A DNA stretch of 64,000 nucleotides from Streptomyces sp. NRRL F-5122 (GTDB lineage Bacteria; Actinomycetota; Actinomycetes; Streptomycetales; Streptomycetaceae), in assembly GCF_001507435.1 (NCBI RefSeq), contig NZ_LMWH01000116.1, positions 186,001 to 250,000 of the forward strand. Direction: 5' to 3'. Positions 46,637 to 54,980 of this stretch are shown here, in pieces. A program made the position numbers and the translations under genes. Position 1 is the stretch's first letter. Each line of letters begins with the position of its first letter. The notes under the pieces are model-generated. The model had not been told where the DNA came from. It was given only the letters and a program-made list of their open reading frames with translations, and ran no database searches.

Positions 46637-46672
46637 GTCTACTCGCGAGTAACTGTCTACCGGGGAGTAACT
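46637..46672. promoter_or_regulatory. tandem 18-bp repeats with palindrome (candidate operator)
   Basis: Two adjacent 18-bp repeats (46637-46654 and 46655-46672) agree at 15 positions. The first contains the perfect 12-bp palindrome TACTCGCGAGTA (46640-46651). They lie about 110 bp before the HAD phosphatase gene and 150 bp before the divergent DUF3800 gene. The half-site GAGTAAC resembles TetR-type operators, but no regulator is adjacent. Confidence 0.5.
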
Positions 46673-46780
46673 TTTCGGTCGTCTGTCGTCCATCCTTGGA
46701 CGTGAACATGGCGAGCGGCGGCGACGGTCGAGGAACTGTCGCCGCTCTGGCGCGAGTTGGACCCCAGAGAAGGGACGGGC

Positions 46781-47419
46781 ATGACAAGACCGGGTGTGGG
46801 ACGCCGGATCGGTGCGGTCTCGGTGGTCGTGGCACTGGGCCTCGGCGGCACGGTCACGGCGGCGCAGACCGCCTCCGCCGCGCCGGCGCGGACCGCTGTG
46901 AGCGCGGCGGCGCAGGCTGCCGAGGTCGACTACGCCACTTGGCAGGCGGACGTGAAGGCGGTCATCGACCAGGCGACGCCGTACGTCCAGCAGCGCACGG
47001 CGAACACCGCCGGGCAGAAGACGGCGATCGTCTTCGACATCGACAACACCACGCTGGAGACGGACTTCCACCCCTGGTACCAGCTCCCCACCCCCGCGGT
47101 GAAGCCCTCCCTGGAGCTGGCGAAGTACGCGAAGTCCCGCGGTGTCTCCGTCTTCTTCGTCACCGCGCGCCCCGGCATCATCGCGTCCGAGACCAAGTGG
47201 AACCTCAAGGCCGTGGGCTACCCGGTCGACGGTCTGTACGTGCGCGATCTGCCGGACCTATTCGACGAGGTCGGTGAGTACAAGACGGGCAAGCGCGCCG
47301 CGATCGAGGCCCTCGGCTACACGATCATCGCGAACGTCGGCAACAACGACTCCGACCTGGTCGGCGGGCACGCCGAGCGCACCTTCAAGCTCCCCGACTA
47401 CGACGGCCAGTTGTCCTGA
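46781..47419 (+). CDS. secreted HAD acid phosphatase
   Basis: A 212-residue exported phosphatase. Signal peptide to about residue 34 (AAQTASA then APARTA). HAD motifs: nucleophile DIDNTTLETD (about 86-95), FFVTARPG (motif II, about 127-134), Lys in EYKTGKRAAIE (about 168) and the acid pair in NVGNNDSDLVGG (about 186). It is the acid-phosphatase branch related to class B/plant-type enzymes. Probably scavenges phosphate. AGAAGGGA precedes the ATG. A strong hairpin follows. Confidence 0.9.
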   Translation: MTRPGVGRRIGAVSVVVALGLGGTVTAAQTASAAPARTAVSAAAQAAEVDYATWQADVKAVIDQATPYVQQRTANTAGQKTAIVFDIDNTTLETDFHPWYQLPTPAVKPSLELAKYAKSRGVSVFFVTARPGIIASETKWNLKAVGYPVDGLYVRDLPDLFDEVGEYKTGKRAAIEALGYTIIANVGNNDSDLVGGHAERTFKLPDYDGQLS

Positions 47420-47436
47420 CGGACCTCCAGGGCACC

Positions 47437-47466
47437 AGGGTGCCGGTACGGCCGTACCGGCACCCT
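47437..47466 (+). terminator. terminator after HAD phosphatase
   Basis: Perfect 14-bp arms (47437-47450 and 47453-47466), folding as a tight hairpin. Confidence 0.85.
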
Positions 47467-47501
47467 GCGCACGGCAGCGCCCCCCGCCTAGACTGCCCCC
47501 C

Positions 47502-47888
47502 ATGGACGAAGCCACGCTGGACCGGCTCGCAACCGGCAAGTACCTGCTGGTCACCAGCTACCGTAAAAACGGAACGGCGGTCGCCACCCCGGTGTGGGTG
47601 GTGCGCGACGGCGATGCACTCGGCGTCTGGACCGCCGGGGACTCCTGGAAGGTGAAGCGGATCCGGTCCCGCGCCGAAGTCCTGGTCGGCCCCTGTGACG
47701 TGCGCGGCAACCCGACTGGTGATCAGGTCGCCGCCACCGCCGAGATCGGTGATCAGGCCACCGCGGCCCGCTATCGGGACCTCATCGGGCGCAAGTACGG
47801 CATCCTCGGACGTCTCACCCTTCTCGGCAGCCGGCTGCGCCGGGGCCGGGAGGGGACGGTGGGTATCCGGGTCACGCTCTCGGCGTGA
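47502..47888 (+). CDS. PPOX-class F420-type oxidoreductase
   Basis: A 128-residue split-barrel flavin/F420-binding protein. [20 protein letters not shown] and [17 protein letters not shown] give the typical strands, [20 protein letters not shown] the phosphate-binding basic part, and RKYGILGRL the end. This matches PPOX-class F420-dependent proteins. A TAGACT -10 (47489-47494) ends 7 nt before the ATG, so translation may be leaderless. Substrate unknown. Confidence 0.85.
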   Translation: MDEATLDRLATGKYLLVTSYRKNGTAVATPVWVVRDGDALGVWTAGDSWKVKRIRSRAEVLVGPCDVRGNPTGDQVAATAEIGDQATAARYRDLIGRKYGILGRLTLLGSRLRRGREGTVGIRVTLSA

Positions 47889-48285
47889 CCCCCTCGCCGC
47901 CGGGGAACGGCGGCGAGCGAACAATTCCCGGGCGGGACCGGGCGCGGTGCTCCGCTCCGGGTCGGACCGCGCCCGCGCCGCCCTCCCGTGCGTCTTGCGC
48001 GCCTCCCGCCGACGACGGTACCCCCGGCCGTTCGGAGGACGACTCGTGTCGCGCCCGGACGGCGGATCACAGTCCGTCAGTGCGCACCCCCTGACTTCGC
48101 GACGCTGGTCCATCTCCATGTGTAGACGCTATCTTCATAGGGGGATGGCATTCATGGACACGGCCCGATCCTCGTGGTCCCCGGACCGGGCGGTGTCCTG
48201 GCCACGGAGTCGATCCCGGACATCCTCGACGCCTGACACGCACGGACCACTGCCGCCCCCGCCACCGTCCCGAGGAGTCCCGTCC
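47889..48285. other. 397-bp region upstream of glucarate dehydratase
   Basis: No convincing gene. An ATG at 48154 after AGGGGG is in frame with the dehydratase but adds a Pro/Ser/Arg-rich extension unlike the family, so I do not use it. No operator recognised. Confidence 0.4.
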
Positions 48286-49617
48286 ATGAGCCGGCCCACC
48301 ATCACCTCCTTCTCCGTGTATCCGGTCGCCGGCCGGGATTCCATGGCGCTCAACCTCTCCGGAGCCCACGGCCCCTACTTCACCCGCAACGTCGTCGTCC
48401 TGGAGGACTCCGAGGGGCGGACGGGACTCGGCGAGGTGCCGGGCGGGGAGAAGATCACCCGGACCCTGCGCGAGGCCGAACCGCTCGTCGTCGGTGCCCG
48501 TCCGGGTGATTACAAGCGCGTCCTGCGCGAGATGGGGGAGAGGTTCGCGGGACGGGACTCCGGGGGCCGGGGTGAGCAGACCTTCGACCTGCGCACGACC
48601 GTGCACGCGGTCACCGCCGTCGAGTCGGCGCTCCTCGATCTCCTCGGGCAGTATCTCGAGGTGCCCGTCGCCGCCCTCCTGGGCGACGGCAAGCAGCGCG
48701 ACTCGGTCCGCGTCCTCGGCTACCTCTTCTACGTCGGCGATCCCGACCGCACCGACCTGGACTACGTCCGCGAACCCGACGCAAGCGTGGACTGGTACCG
48801 GATCCGCCACGAGGAGGCGCTCACTTCAGAGGGGATCGTCCGGCAGGCCGAAGCCGCCTACGACCGTTACGGATTCCGCGATTTCAAACTCAAGGGCGGA
48901 GTCCTGCCGGGGGAGGAGGAGGTCCGTGCGGTGCATGCACTCAAGGAGCGTTTCCCGCAGGCCCGGATCACCCTCGACCCGAACGGGGCATGGTCCCTGC
49001 GCGAGGCCGTCGAGCTGTGCAGGCCCCTGGTCGGCACCCTCGCCTACGCCGAAGACCCGTGCGGTGCGGAGGAGGGCTACTCCGGCCGGGAGATCCTGGC
49101 GGAGTTCCGCCGGGCCACCGGGCTGCCCACGGCCACCAACATGATCGCCACGGACTGGCGCCAGCTCACCCACGCGCTGGCGCTCCAGTCCGTCGACATC
49201 CCGCTCGCCGACCCGCACTTCTGGACGATGCAGGGGTCGGTGAGGGTGGCCCAGCTGTGCCACACCATGGGGCTGACCTGGGGATGCCACTCGAACAACC
49301 ACTTCGACATCTCCCTCGCGATGATGGCCCACTGCGGGGCCGCGGCTCCCGGCGAGTACAACGCGCTGGACACCCACTGGATCTGGCAGGAGGGACTGGA
49401 GCGCCTCACCACGGCCCCACCGCGGATCAGCGGCGGCGAGGTCGCCCTGCCGGACGCCCCCGGGCTCGGTGTCCGGCTCGACCGGGAGCGGCTCCTCGCC
49501 GCCCACGACCTCTACCGCAGCATGGACCTGTCGGACCGCGACGACGCCGTGGGCATGCGGTATCTGATCGAGGACTGGACCTTCGACAACAAGCGGCCGT
49601 GCATGGTGCGGGAGTGA
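48286..49617 (+). CDS. gudD: glucarate dehydratase, enolase superfamily
   Basis: A 443-residue enzyme converting D-glucarate to 5-dehydro-4-deoxyglucarate. It starts with the family pattern [20 protein letters not shown] and [11 protein letters not shown]; catalytic Lys in [14 protein letters not shown] (about 205), metal ligands in LDPNGAW (about 234), EDPCGAEEG (about 260) and ATNMIATDW (about 289), and the His-bearing [15 protein letters not shown] (about 340). Length is normal. ATG at 48286 follows CGAGGAG. No dehydratase or aldolase partner gene is adjacent. Confidence 0.92.
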   Translation: MSRPTITSFSVYPVAGRDSMALNLSGAHGPYFTRNVVVLEDSEGRTGLGEVPGGEKITRTLREAEPLVVGARPGDYKRVLREMGERFAGRDSGGRGEQTFDLRTTVHAVTAVESALLDLLGQYLEVPVAALLGDGKQRDSVRVLGYLFYVGDPDRTDLDYVREPDASVDWYRIRHEEALTSEGIVRQAEAAYDRYGFRDFKLKGGVLPGEEEVRAVHALKERFPQARITLDPNGAWSLREAVELCRPLVGTLAYAEDPCGAEEGYSGREILAEFRRATGLPTATNMIATDWRQLTHALALQSVDIPLADPHFWTMQGSVRVAQLCHTMGLTWGCHSNNHFDISLAMMAHCGAAAPGEYNALDTHWIWQEGLERLTTAPPRISGGEVALPDAPGLGVRLDRERLLAAHDLYRSMDLSDRDDAVGMRYLIEDWTFDNKRPCMVRE

Positions 49618-49650
49618 CGAACCGTCAAGCGGAGGGCGTGCGACCGCCGA

Positions 49651-50115
49651 TCAGGCTCCGACGGTCGGGGCGGGCGGTGCCGAACCACGCTGCGAGTCGG
49701 CCCACTCGCGCAACTCGTTCTCGCCCACCTCCTCGATCGCCGTCCGCAGCGCCGCCCGAGCCGCCGTATCGCGCTCCGCCTCGGAGAGCAGCAGATAACG
49801 GTCGACGGACCTGCGCAGAGTCTGGCCGGACTGCGACGCCAGCACCCAGCGCGGAGCGGGGTTGAACAGCTGGCGCATACCGGTGAAGAAGACCGCGCTG
49901 CCGGCGATGAGGGCGGTCAGCCACGCCGGTGCGTGCAGTCCCGCCGCGACGACCGTGGACGACGTGGCCGCGAGGGCTCCGATCTCCGTGGCGTAGTGCT
50001 CCCGCCTCGCGCGATCACGCTGCCGGTCGTAGAACGCCAAGTCCTTCCGGGCGAGGGCCAGAAGGGGGTCAGGCTGTGCGGCCCAGTTCTCGTCCGGGTG
50101 TGCCCGTCGTCTCAT
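49651..50115 (-). CDS. DUF4231-like small membrane protein
   Basis: A 154-residue protein with a polar, helical N-terminus (DPLLALARKDLAFYDRQRDR, ending near 45), two hydrophobic helices (about 46-85; LHAPAWLTALIAGSAVFFTG) and a charged C-terminal helix (RYLLLSEAERDTAARAALR). This matches DUF4231 proteins, whose SLATT-like fold is found in predicted effector/membrane systems. No partner gene of such systems is visible. ATG at 50115. Confidence 0.7.
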   Translation of the reverse strand: MRRRAHPDENWAAQPDPLLALARKDLAFYDRQRDRARREHYATEIGALAATSSTVVAAGLHAPAWLTALIAGSAVFFTGMRQLFNPAPRWVLASQSGQTLRRSVDRYLLLSEAERDTAARAALRTAIEEVGENELREWADSQRGSAPPAPTVGA

Positions 50116-50219
50116 CGCCCCATCATCGAGGTTCGGTCGCGCGGGGGAAAGGCGGGAGGTGATCTTTCCGTGCGTCCACGTCGCGATCACCCTGCGACGG
50201 CCCTGCGGTGCCGTCCCGA

Positions 50220-51404
50220 TCAGTGGTGACCGCCGTTTCGGATCACGTCGTGCCCCTGGTGTCCGCCGCCGTCGGGTGTGCCGCCCATCATCCGCAGCAT
50301 GGCGGGGCCCCCGGTGCGCAGGAACCGTACGATCAGCGCCGCGGCCAGCAGCAGGAACACGAGGTTGAGCCAGGTCGTGTAGTTCCAGGTGGGGCCCTCG
50401 TGGGGGATCCTGGCGTCGGACCGGTCGGGGATCAGTCCGAGTCCGCCGAAGGCGAACTCCACCACGTATCCGGCGATCGTCATCGCGACATAGAAGGTGG
50501 CCAGGAGGAACCCGGCCATGCGCATGCCGTAGTACTTCCGGTAGATGTTGAGGATCGGCAGGATCAGCAGATCCGCGTAGACGAAGGCGATCACACCGCC
50601 GAAGCTGATGCCGCCCTTCCACAGCACCACCGCCAGTGGCACGTTCCCGATGGAGCACACGAAGGCGGTGATCGCCACCAGCGGCCCGACGAGCGGCCCG
50701 ACCAGCCTGGCCGCGAGCGGGTGGTCGGACAGGAAGAACGTGCGCCAGAAGTCGTCCGGCACCCAGGCGGCGATCGCGCCCGCGATCAGCAGGCCGACCA
50801 CCAGGTCCCGCACGATCGCGGCCCACTCCATGACGAAGATGTGCGCCACCGACGTGAAGCCCTTGCCGGTCAGCAGCCGCCGTAGGAAGCCGCCCTCGCC
50901 CCCCACCGACATGTCCATCGCCGCGTGCCCCTCCATCGACCCCGCCCGCCCCCGCTCGGCCTGCTCGCGGGCCTCGCGCAGAAGTCGCTCGCGCAGCAGA
51001 GCGCGGAACAGGAGGGCGAGGATCACGATCATCAAAGGCCCGCCGACGAACTCCGCGAGGGTGAACTGCCATCCCATCAGCAAGGCGAGGATCACGCCGA
51101 GTTCGATCACCAGATTGGTCGAGGCGATCTCGAACGCCATCGCCGCCGTGAAGTTCGCCCCTTTGCGGAACAGCGAGCGCGCGAGGGCCACCGCCGCGTA
51201 CGAGCAGGAGGAGGAGGCCACACCGAGGCCCGAGGCCAGGGCGAGCGTCCGCGGCCGGTCGTCTCCCAGCAGCCGGACGATCGTCGACCGGCGCACCACC
51301 GCCTGCACCACGGCGGACAGGGTGAATCCGAGGATCAGCGCCCAGGCGATCTCCCAGGTCATCGAGCCGGTGATGGACAACGCGTGCCCGATCGCATGCC
51401 ACAT
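50220..51404 (-). CDS. YraQ-type (DUF318) permease
   Basis: A 394-residue membrane protein with eight or more helices. Two conserved family motifs are clear: LGVASSSCSYAAVALARSLF (about 60-79) and FVCSIGNVPLAVVLWKGG (about 254-271), each with a Cys. Related ArsP proteins export organoarsenicals; others are linked to metals. A long cytoplasmic loop (about 130-180) and a His-rich end (GGGHQGHDVIRNGGHH) fit a metal link. A CsoR-like operator lies 69 bp before the start, so copper-responsive expression is likely (inference). Confidence 0.85.
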   Translation of the reverse strand: MWHAIGHALSITGSMTWEIAWALILGFTLSAVVQAVVRRSTIVRLLGDDRPRTLALASGLGVASSSCSYAAVALARSLFRKGANFTAAMAFEIASTNLVIELGVILALLMGWQFTLAEFVGGPLMIVILALLFRALLRERLLREAREQAERGRAGSMEGHAAMDMSVGGEGGFLRRLLTGKGFTSVAHIFVMEWAAIVRDLVVGLLIAGAIAAWVPDDFWRTFFLSDHPLAARLVGPLVGPLVAITAFVCSIGNVPLAVVLWKGGISFGGVIAFVYADLLILPILNIYRKYYGMRMAGFLLATFYVAMTIAGYVVEFAFGGLGLIPDRSDARIPHEGPTWNYTTWLNLVFLLLAAALIVRFLRTGGPAMLRMMGGTPDGGGHQGHDVIRNGGHH

Positions 51405-51472
51405 GAGGGATGCCCTTCTCCCCGACCGTCCGGTTCCGCGTCCGCCTCACACCGTCACATCGCGTCGAACTG

Positions 51473-51487
51473 TACCCCTAGGGGGTA
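51473..51487. promoter_or_regulatory. CsoR-like copper operator
   Basis: TACCCCTAGGGGGTA matches the TACCCC..GGGGTA palindrome bound by actinomycete copper repressor CsoR. It lies 69 bp before the YraQ-type permease on the minus strand and 135 bp before the gene at 51622. CsoR itself is not encoded in the window. Confidence 0.7.
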
Positions 51488-51621
51488 TCGATGAGGGGCG
51501 AGGAACCGGAACCCCGCGACCGGCTCTCACCGCGACCGAGCGTTCCCGGTGAACCGGGCGGCGGGCGGCCACGTATCACTCTTCGGGGACGGCGGGAGAC
51601 AGCGGACGGAAGGAGAGCAGT

Positions 51622-52278
51622 GTGGCGACACCGACCGAGCCGGGGCAGCCGCCGAAGCGCCCGGTGCTCGAACCCACCCACGTCGTGCGCCGCCGTCGCA
51701 CCGAAGCGCTCGCCGAACTGGTGCGGGAGTTACGGGAACGCGAGTCCCGCGCCCAGGAACCGGTCCACGAAACCGTCGTCGTCCATGTCGCACCGCCCAT
51801 CACCGAGGACGCCACACAGGAGCTACCGCCCATGCCGCCCGTCGGCGGCCGGGTGCCGTCCGACGACGGACTCACCCTGCGCCGCGCGGCAGTCGCGGTC
51901 GGTGTGACCGCGGCCACCCTCATCGGCTTCGGGGCCGCGCTGCTCCTCCCGGGCCCGCAGGACAAGGGTGCGGCGCGGCAGCAGGCGGCCGCGCCGCCGA
52001 GTGCGCCCGCCACCGCCTCGAACCGGCAGCAGGGCACCGACCCCGACGGACCCGGCACGCTGCGCGAGGGCGACAGCGGACCGGAGGTGACCGAACTGCA
52101 GAAGCGCCTGTCACGGATCCCCGACGTCTACGCCCACGGCACGATCGACGGCCGCTACGACGCCACGCTCACCGCTGCCGTCGCCCGTTTCCAGCTCTGG
52201 TACGGCATCCGCGGCGACGAGACGGGGGTGTACGGCAACGACACCCGGCGCGACCTCGAGTCCCGCACCACGCTCTAG
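51622..52278 (+). CDS. membrane protein with peptidoglycan-binding domain, TTA codon
   Basis: A 218-residue protein: charged cytoplasmic head (to about 92; THVVRRRRTEALAELVRELR), one transmembrane helix (about 95-115, VAVGVTAATLIGFGAALLL), a Gln/Ala/Pro linker and a PG_binding_1 domain (about 148-212; LREGDSGPEVTELQKRLSRI). It would tether the membrane to the wall. GTG 51622 follows AAGGAG. Codon 37 is TTA (51730-51732), so translation should need the bldA tRNA, tying it to development. No catalytic domain. Confidence 0.85.
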   Translation: MATPTEPGQPPKRPVLEPTHVVRRRRTEALAELVRELRERESRAQEPVHETVVVHVAPPITEDATQELPPMPPVGGRVPSDDGLTLRRAAVAVGVTAATLIGFGAALLLPGPQDKGAARQQAAAPPSAPATASNRQQGTDPDGPGTLREGDSGPEVTELQKRLSRIPDVYAHGTIDGRYDATLTAAVARFQLWYGIRGDETGVYGNDTRRDLESRTTL

Positions 52279-52344
52279 CGGGTGCGGCAGTGGGCACGGC
52301 GCGCGTACGGCGGCCGCTCACCCCGAGCCGTACGGCTCCGTGCC

Positions 52345-52401
52345 CCCCGGGAGGACGGCGTGTCGCGTTTCCCCCGGCGCGACACGCCTGTCCTCCCGGG
52401 G
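52345..52401. terminator. large bidirectional terminator hairpin
   Basis: 23-24-bp arms (52345-52367 with 52378-52401) pair fully except for one bulged T; loop of 10 nt. It lies between convergent genes. Confidence 0.8.
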
Positions 52402-52444
52402 TGAGGACTGCGGCCTCGACGTGAGGCGCGCGGCGGCGTCCCGG

Positions 52445-53344
52445 TCACAGGAGCGAACGGGCCAGTGCCACCGCGCCTTCGACGGGATCGGCGTCCAGCG
52501 GCCTTGGCCGGGCCCCGGGAAGCAGGGTCCGGAGCGAGGCGGTGAAGGCGCCGTACAGGACGGGCTGGGCCAGTACGGTGCTGCCCGCGACCACGACGTC
52601 GTCGACCGGCACCCCGCGTTCGGCCAGCCGCACGACGAGCGCGGCGAGCGATCTGCCGCCCTCGGCGATCACCTCCCGGGCGAGGTGTGAACCGGCCTCG
52701 GCGGCCGCGAACACGGCCGGCGCATGGCGACCCCACTCCGCGGACACGTCCGCCGCACCCTCCAACGCCGCGCCGAGCGCGGGTACCTCGCTCACCGCGA
52801 ACGCGGCGATCAGCCGCAGCGCCAGCTCGTCCGGTGCCTCACCGCGGTCGTGCGCCGCCCAGACGGCCCGTGCGGCCTCCCGCACCAGACCCGCCGAACC
52901 GCCCTCGTCCCCGAGCACCGCGCCCCAGCCCCCGACCTGGACGGCCGTGCCGTCGCAGAGCCGGCCCACCGCCACCGAACCCGTGCCCGCGACAAGGCCG
53001 ACACCCTTGTCGAGACCTGCCGCGGGCACGAGGAGTTCGGCATCGCCCACCACCGCCACGGGCACGCCCAGCCGCTGGTGGAGGGCGGCGCGTATGTGCT
53101 CGCACTGGCGTGGAGTCTCGCAGGCGTGCCCGCCGACGGCGATCGCCGAGGGAGAGGCGCCGTGCGGCAGGGCCGCATGGATCAGGGCGGTCAGCCAGTC
53201 GGCTGCCGCCGCCGGCTCGTGCGGCCGCCAGCCACTGCTCGGGCGGACGTGATCGGCGACCGTTCCACTCCCCGTCAGGGCGCGCAGATGCGTCTTGGTG
53301 CCGCCCACGTCGATGCCGACCACAAGGGGTGTGGAGTCCTGCAC
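52445..53344 (-). CDS. BadF/GlcNAc kinase-type sugar kinase
   Basis: A 299-residue ASKHA ATPase of the BadF/BadG and N-acetylglucosamine kinase group. Phosphate-1 loop VGIDVGGTKTHLRAL (about 8-22), phosphate-2 LVAGTGSVAVGR (about 117-128), GGWGAVLGDEGGSAGL (about 137-152) and adenosine motif VVVAGSTVLAQP (about 247). Probably phosphorylates an amino sugar or other hexose. It is divergent from a ROK regulator over 287 bp containing an inverted repeat. GTG at 53344 follows AGAGGA. Confidence 0.85.
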   Translation of the reverse strand: MQDSTPLVVGIDVGGTKTHLRALTGSGTVADHVRPSSGWRPHEPAAAADWLTALIHAALPHGASPSAIAVGGHACETPRQCEHIRAALHQRLGVPVAVVGDAELLVPAAGLDKGVGLVAGTGSVAVGRLCDGTAVQVGGWGAVLGDEGGSAGLVREAARAVWAAHDRGEAPDELALRLIAAFAVSEVPALGAALEGAADVSAEWGRHAPAVFAAAEAGSHLAREVIAEGGRSLAALVVRLAERGVPVDDVVVAGSTVLAQPVLYGAFTASLRTLLPGARPRPLDADPVEGAVALARSLL

Positions 53345-53475
53345 GGATCCTCTTTCGATCGTCGCGCCGTGGTACGGGCGGTGGGTGAACCGTGCCCGGG
53401 CGAACGGGAGTCGGGGACATCGAGTGCACCGGTACGGGCTTCCGGCGGAACACGGCAGGTGAGTACCCTGATTTC

Positions 53476-53493
53476 GTTAGGAAATTAACTAAC
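53476..53493. promoter_or_regulatory. inverted repeat before ROK gene (candidate operator)
   Basis: GTTAG (53476-53480), an 8-bp A/T-rich core and CTAAC (53489-53493) stand out in G+C-rich DNA between the sugar kinase and ROK genes. Position and symmetry suit ROK binding controlling both directions. Confidence 0.55.
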
Positions 53494-53631
53494 CAAGTAG
53501 GGTGCGTCAAGACGGGCCGCGTACCCCGACAGCGGAGCGGGCCGCGGCCCGGACGCACCGGACCCGAGATCCGTCGCCGTCCTTCCGCGGACCAGCGTCC
53601 CCGGGAGCGCGGCCGCACCTGCGAGGGAATC

Positions 53632-54780
53632 GTGGAGCACGACGTTGCTGCAGGTCCTCGGCCGAGTGCCAGCGCGGGCGCGGTGTTCGCTGTGCTGGCC
53701 GGGGCAGGCCGTGCGACCCGTCCCCAACTGGCCCACCTGGCGGGCCTGTCCAAGCCGACGGTGTCCTCCGCGGTCGCGGAGCTTGAGGGCACCCGTCTTG
53801 CCGCACGGTCCGGCACCGCGCACGGTGCGACCGGACGCTCGGCCGCCGTCTACCGCCTCGGCCCGGCCGCGGGCACCGTTCTCGCCGTCGATCTCGGCTC
53901 CACCCACACCGCCGTCCGCGGTTGCGCGCTCGACGGCACCGTTCTCGCCGCCCGTACCACCTACGGCGACCCGCGGCCCGCGGACACCGTGCGCGCAGTC
54001 CTCGGCGAACTGTCGACGGGGCCGCTGCGGGCCGCGGTCGTGGCCGTCCCGGACATCGCCAGGGATGCCGGCGGCTCGGGTGTACGCCCCGCGACCCCGG
54101 CCGTCGCCACCGCCGTGGACACGCTCGGCTTGCCGGCCGGTGTCCCCGTCCGGATCGAGAACAACGTCAACTGCGCCGCCCTCGCCGAACTCCACGAGGG
54201 TGCGGCCCGCGGCCGCGACATCTTCTGCTATCTCCAGGTAGGTCACGGCATCGGGCTCGGCATCGTGGCCGGGGGCCGGGTGCTGCGCGGGGCTTCCGGC
54301 GCGGCCGGGGAGATCGCCCGCCTTCCCTATCCCTGGGGCTCGGGACACGAGCCGGTCCCGGAGGGTCTGGAGGAGTACGCCGGAGCCGGCTCCCTCGTCC
54401 GGCGCGTCACCGCCGCCTGGACCGCCGCCGACGGCCCTGCGCCGCACGACGCCGTGGAACTCTTCGCGCTCGCCTGGGGGGGACACGCCAAGGCCCGTTC
54501 CTTCGTCGAGGAGCACGCCCGCGAGGTGGGCCGAGTGGCCGCCGCGGTCACGGCCGTACTGGACCCCGGTCTGATCGTCCTCGGCGGCGGTATCGGCGCC
54601 AACCCGCAGTTGCTGCCCGGCGTGCGGGCCGAACTCGACCGCCTGGGACTGCCCACCGAGGTGGCCGGCTGCGCGGTCGGAGAGAGCGGCACGGTAGCCG
54701 GGGCCGCCCGCCTCGCCGTGGCCCGAGGCATCCACGCCGTCACCGGCGCACTCGTACCGCAACCTCCCGTGCCGCGGTGA
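53632..54780 (+). CDS. ROK-family transcriptional regulator
   Basis: A 382-residue ROK regulator. Winged HTH (about 12-75) with ATRPQLAHLAGLSKPTVSSA; the ROK sugar-kinase-like domain follows: LAVDLGSTHTAVRG (about 84-97), NNVNCAALAEL (about 181), LQVGHGIGLGIV (about 203). Of the usual zinc motif CXCGXXGC nothing remains (the spot reads YPWGSGHE), so the zinc site is lost, as in some ROK proteins. GTG at 53632 after GAGGGA. It probably senses a sugar and controls the divergent kinase and the downstream gene. Confidence 0.85.
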   Translation: MEHDVAAGPRPSASAGAVFAVLAGAGRATRPQLAHLAGLSKPTVSSAVAELEGTRLAARSGTAHGATGRSAAVYRLGPAAGTVLAVDLGSTHTAVRGCALDGTVLAARTTYGDPRPADTVRAVLGELSTGPLRAAVVAVPDIARDAGGSGVRPATPAVATAVDTLGLPAGVPVRIENNVNCAALAELHEGAARGRDIFCYLQVGHGIGLGIVAGGRVLRGASGAAGEIARLPYPWGSGHEPVPEGLEEYAGAGSLVRRVTAAWTAADGPAPHDAVELFALAWGGHAKARSFVEEHAREVGRVAAAVTAVLDPGLIVLGGGIGANPQLLPGVRAELDRLGLPTEVAGCAVGESGTVAGAARLAVARGIHAVTGALVPQPPVPR

Positions 54781-54980
54781 AGCGCCGACGGGCTCGTCCC
54801 GTTGGCGCCCGAGCAAGCGGGCCGCCTCACGGTCCGACATGAGCGGCGGAAAGGAAGCTCCCGGGGCGCGATGTTCGCCGTGCCGACGCTCGCGCTCCTC
54901 TCGGCGCTCATCTGCTCCCTGACCCTCCGGCCGAAGCTGGTGGAAGGCCTTGCGACCTCCGGGATGAAGGGTTCACCGAC

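Noticed and set aside
48159..48236. Open tail on plus strand reading [20 protein letters not shown], possible gene remnant upstream of gudD
   Set aside because: Only 25 residues, no start codon, no family I can name; could be chance in G+C-rich DNA.
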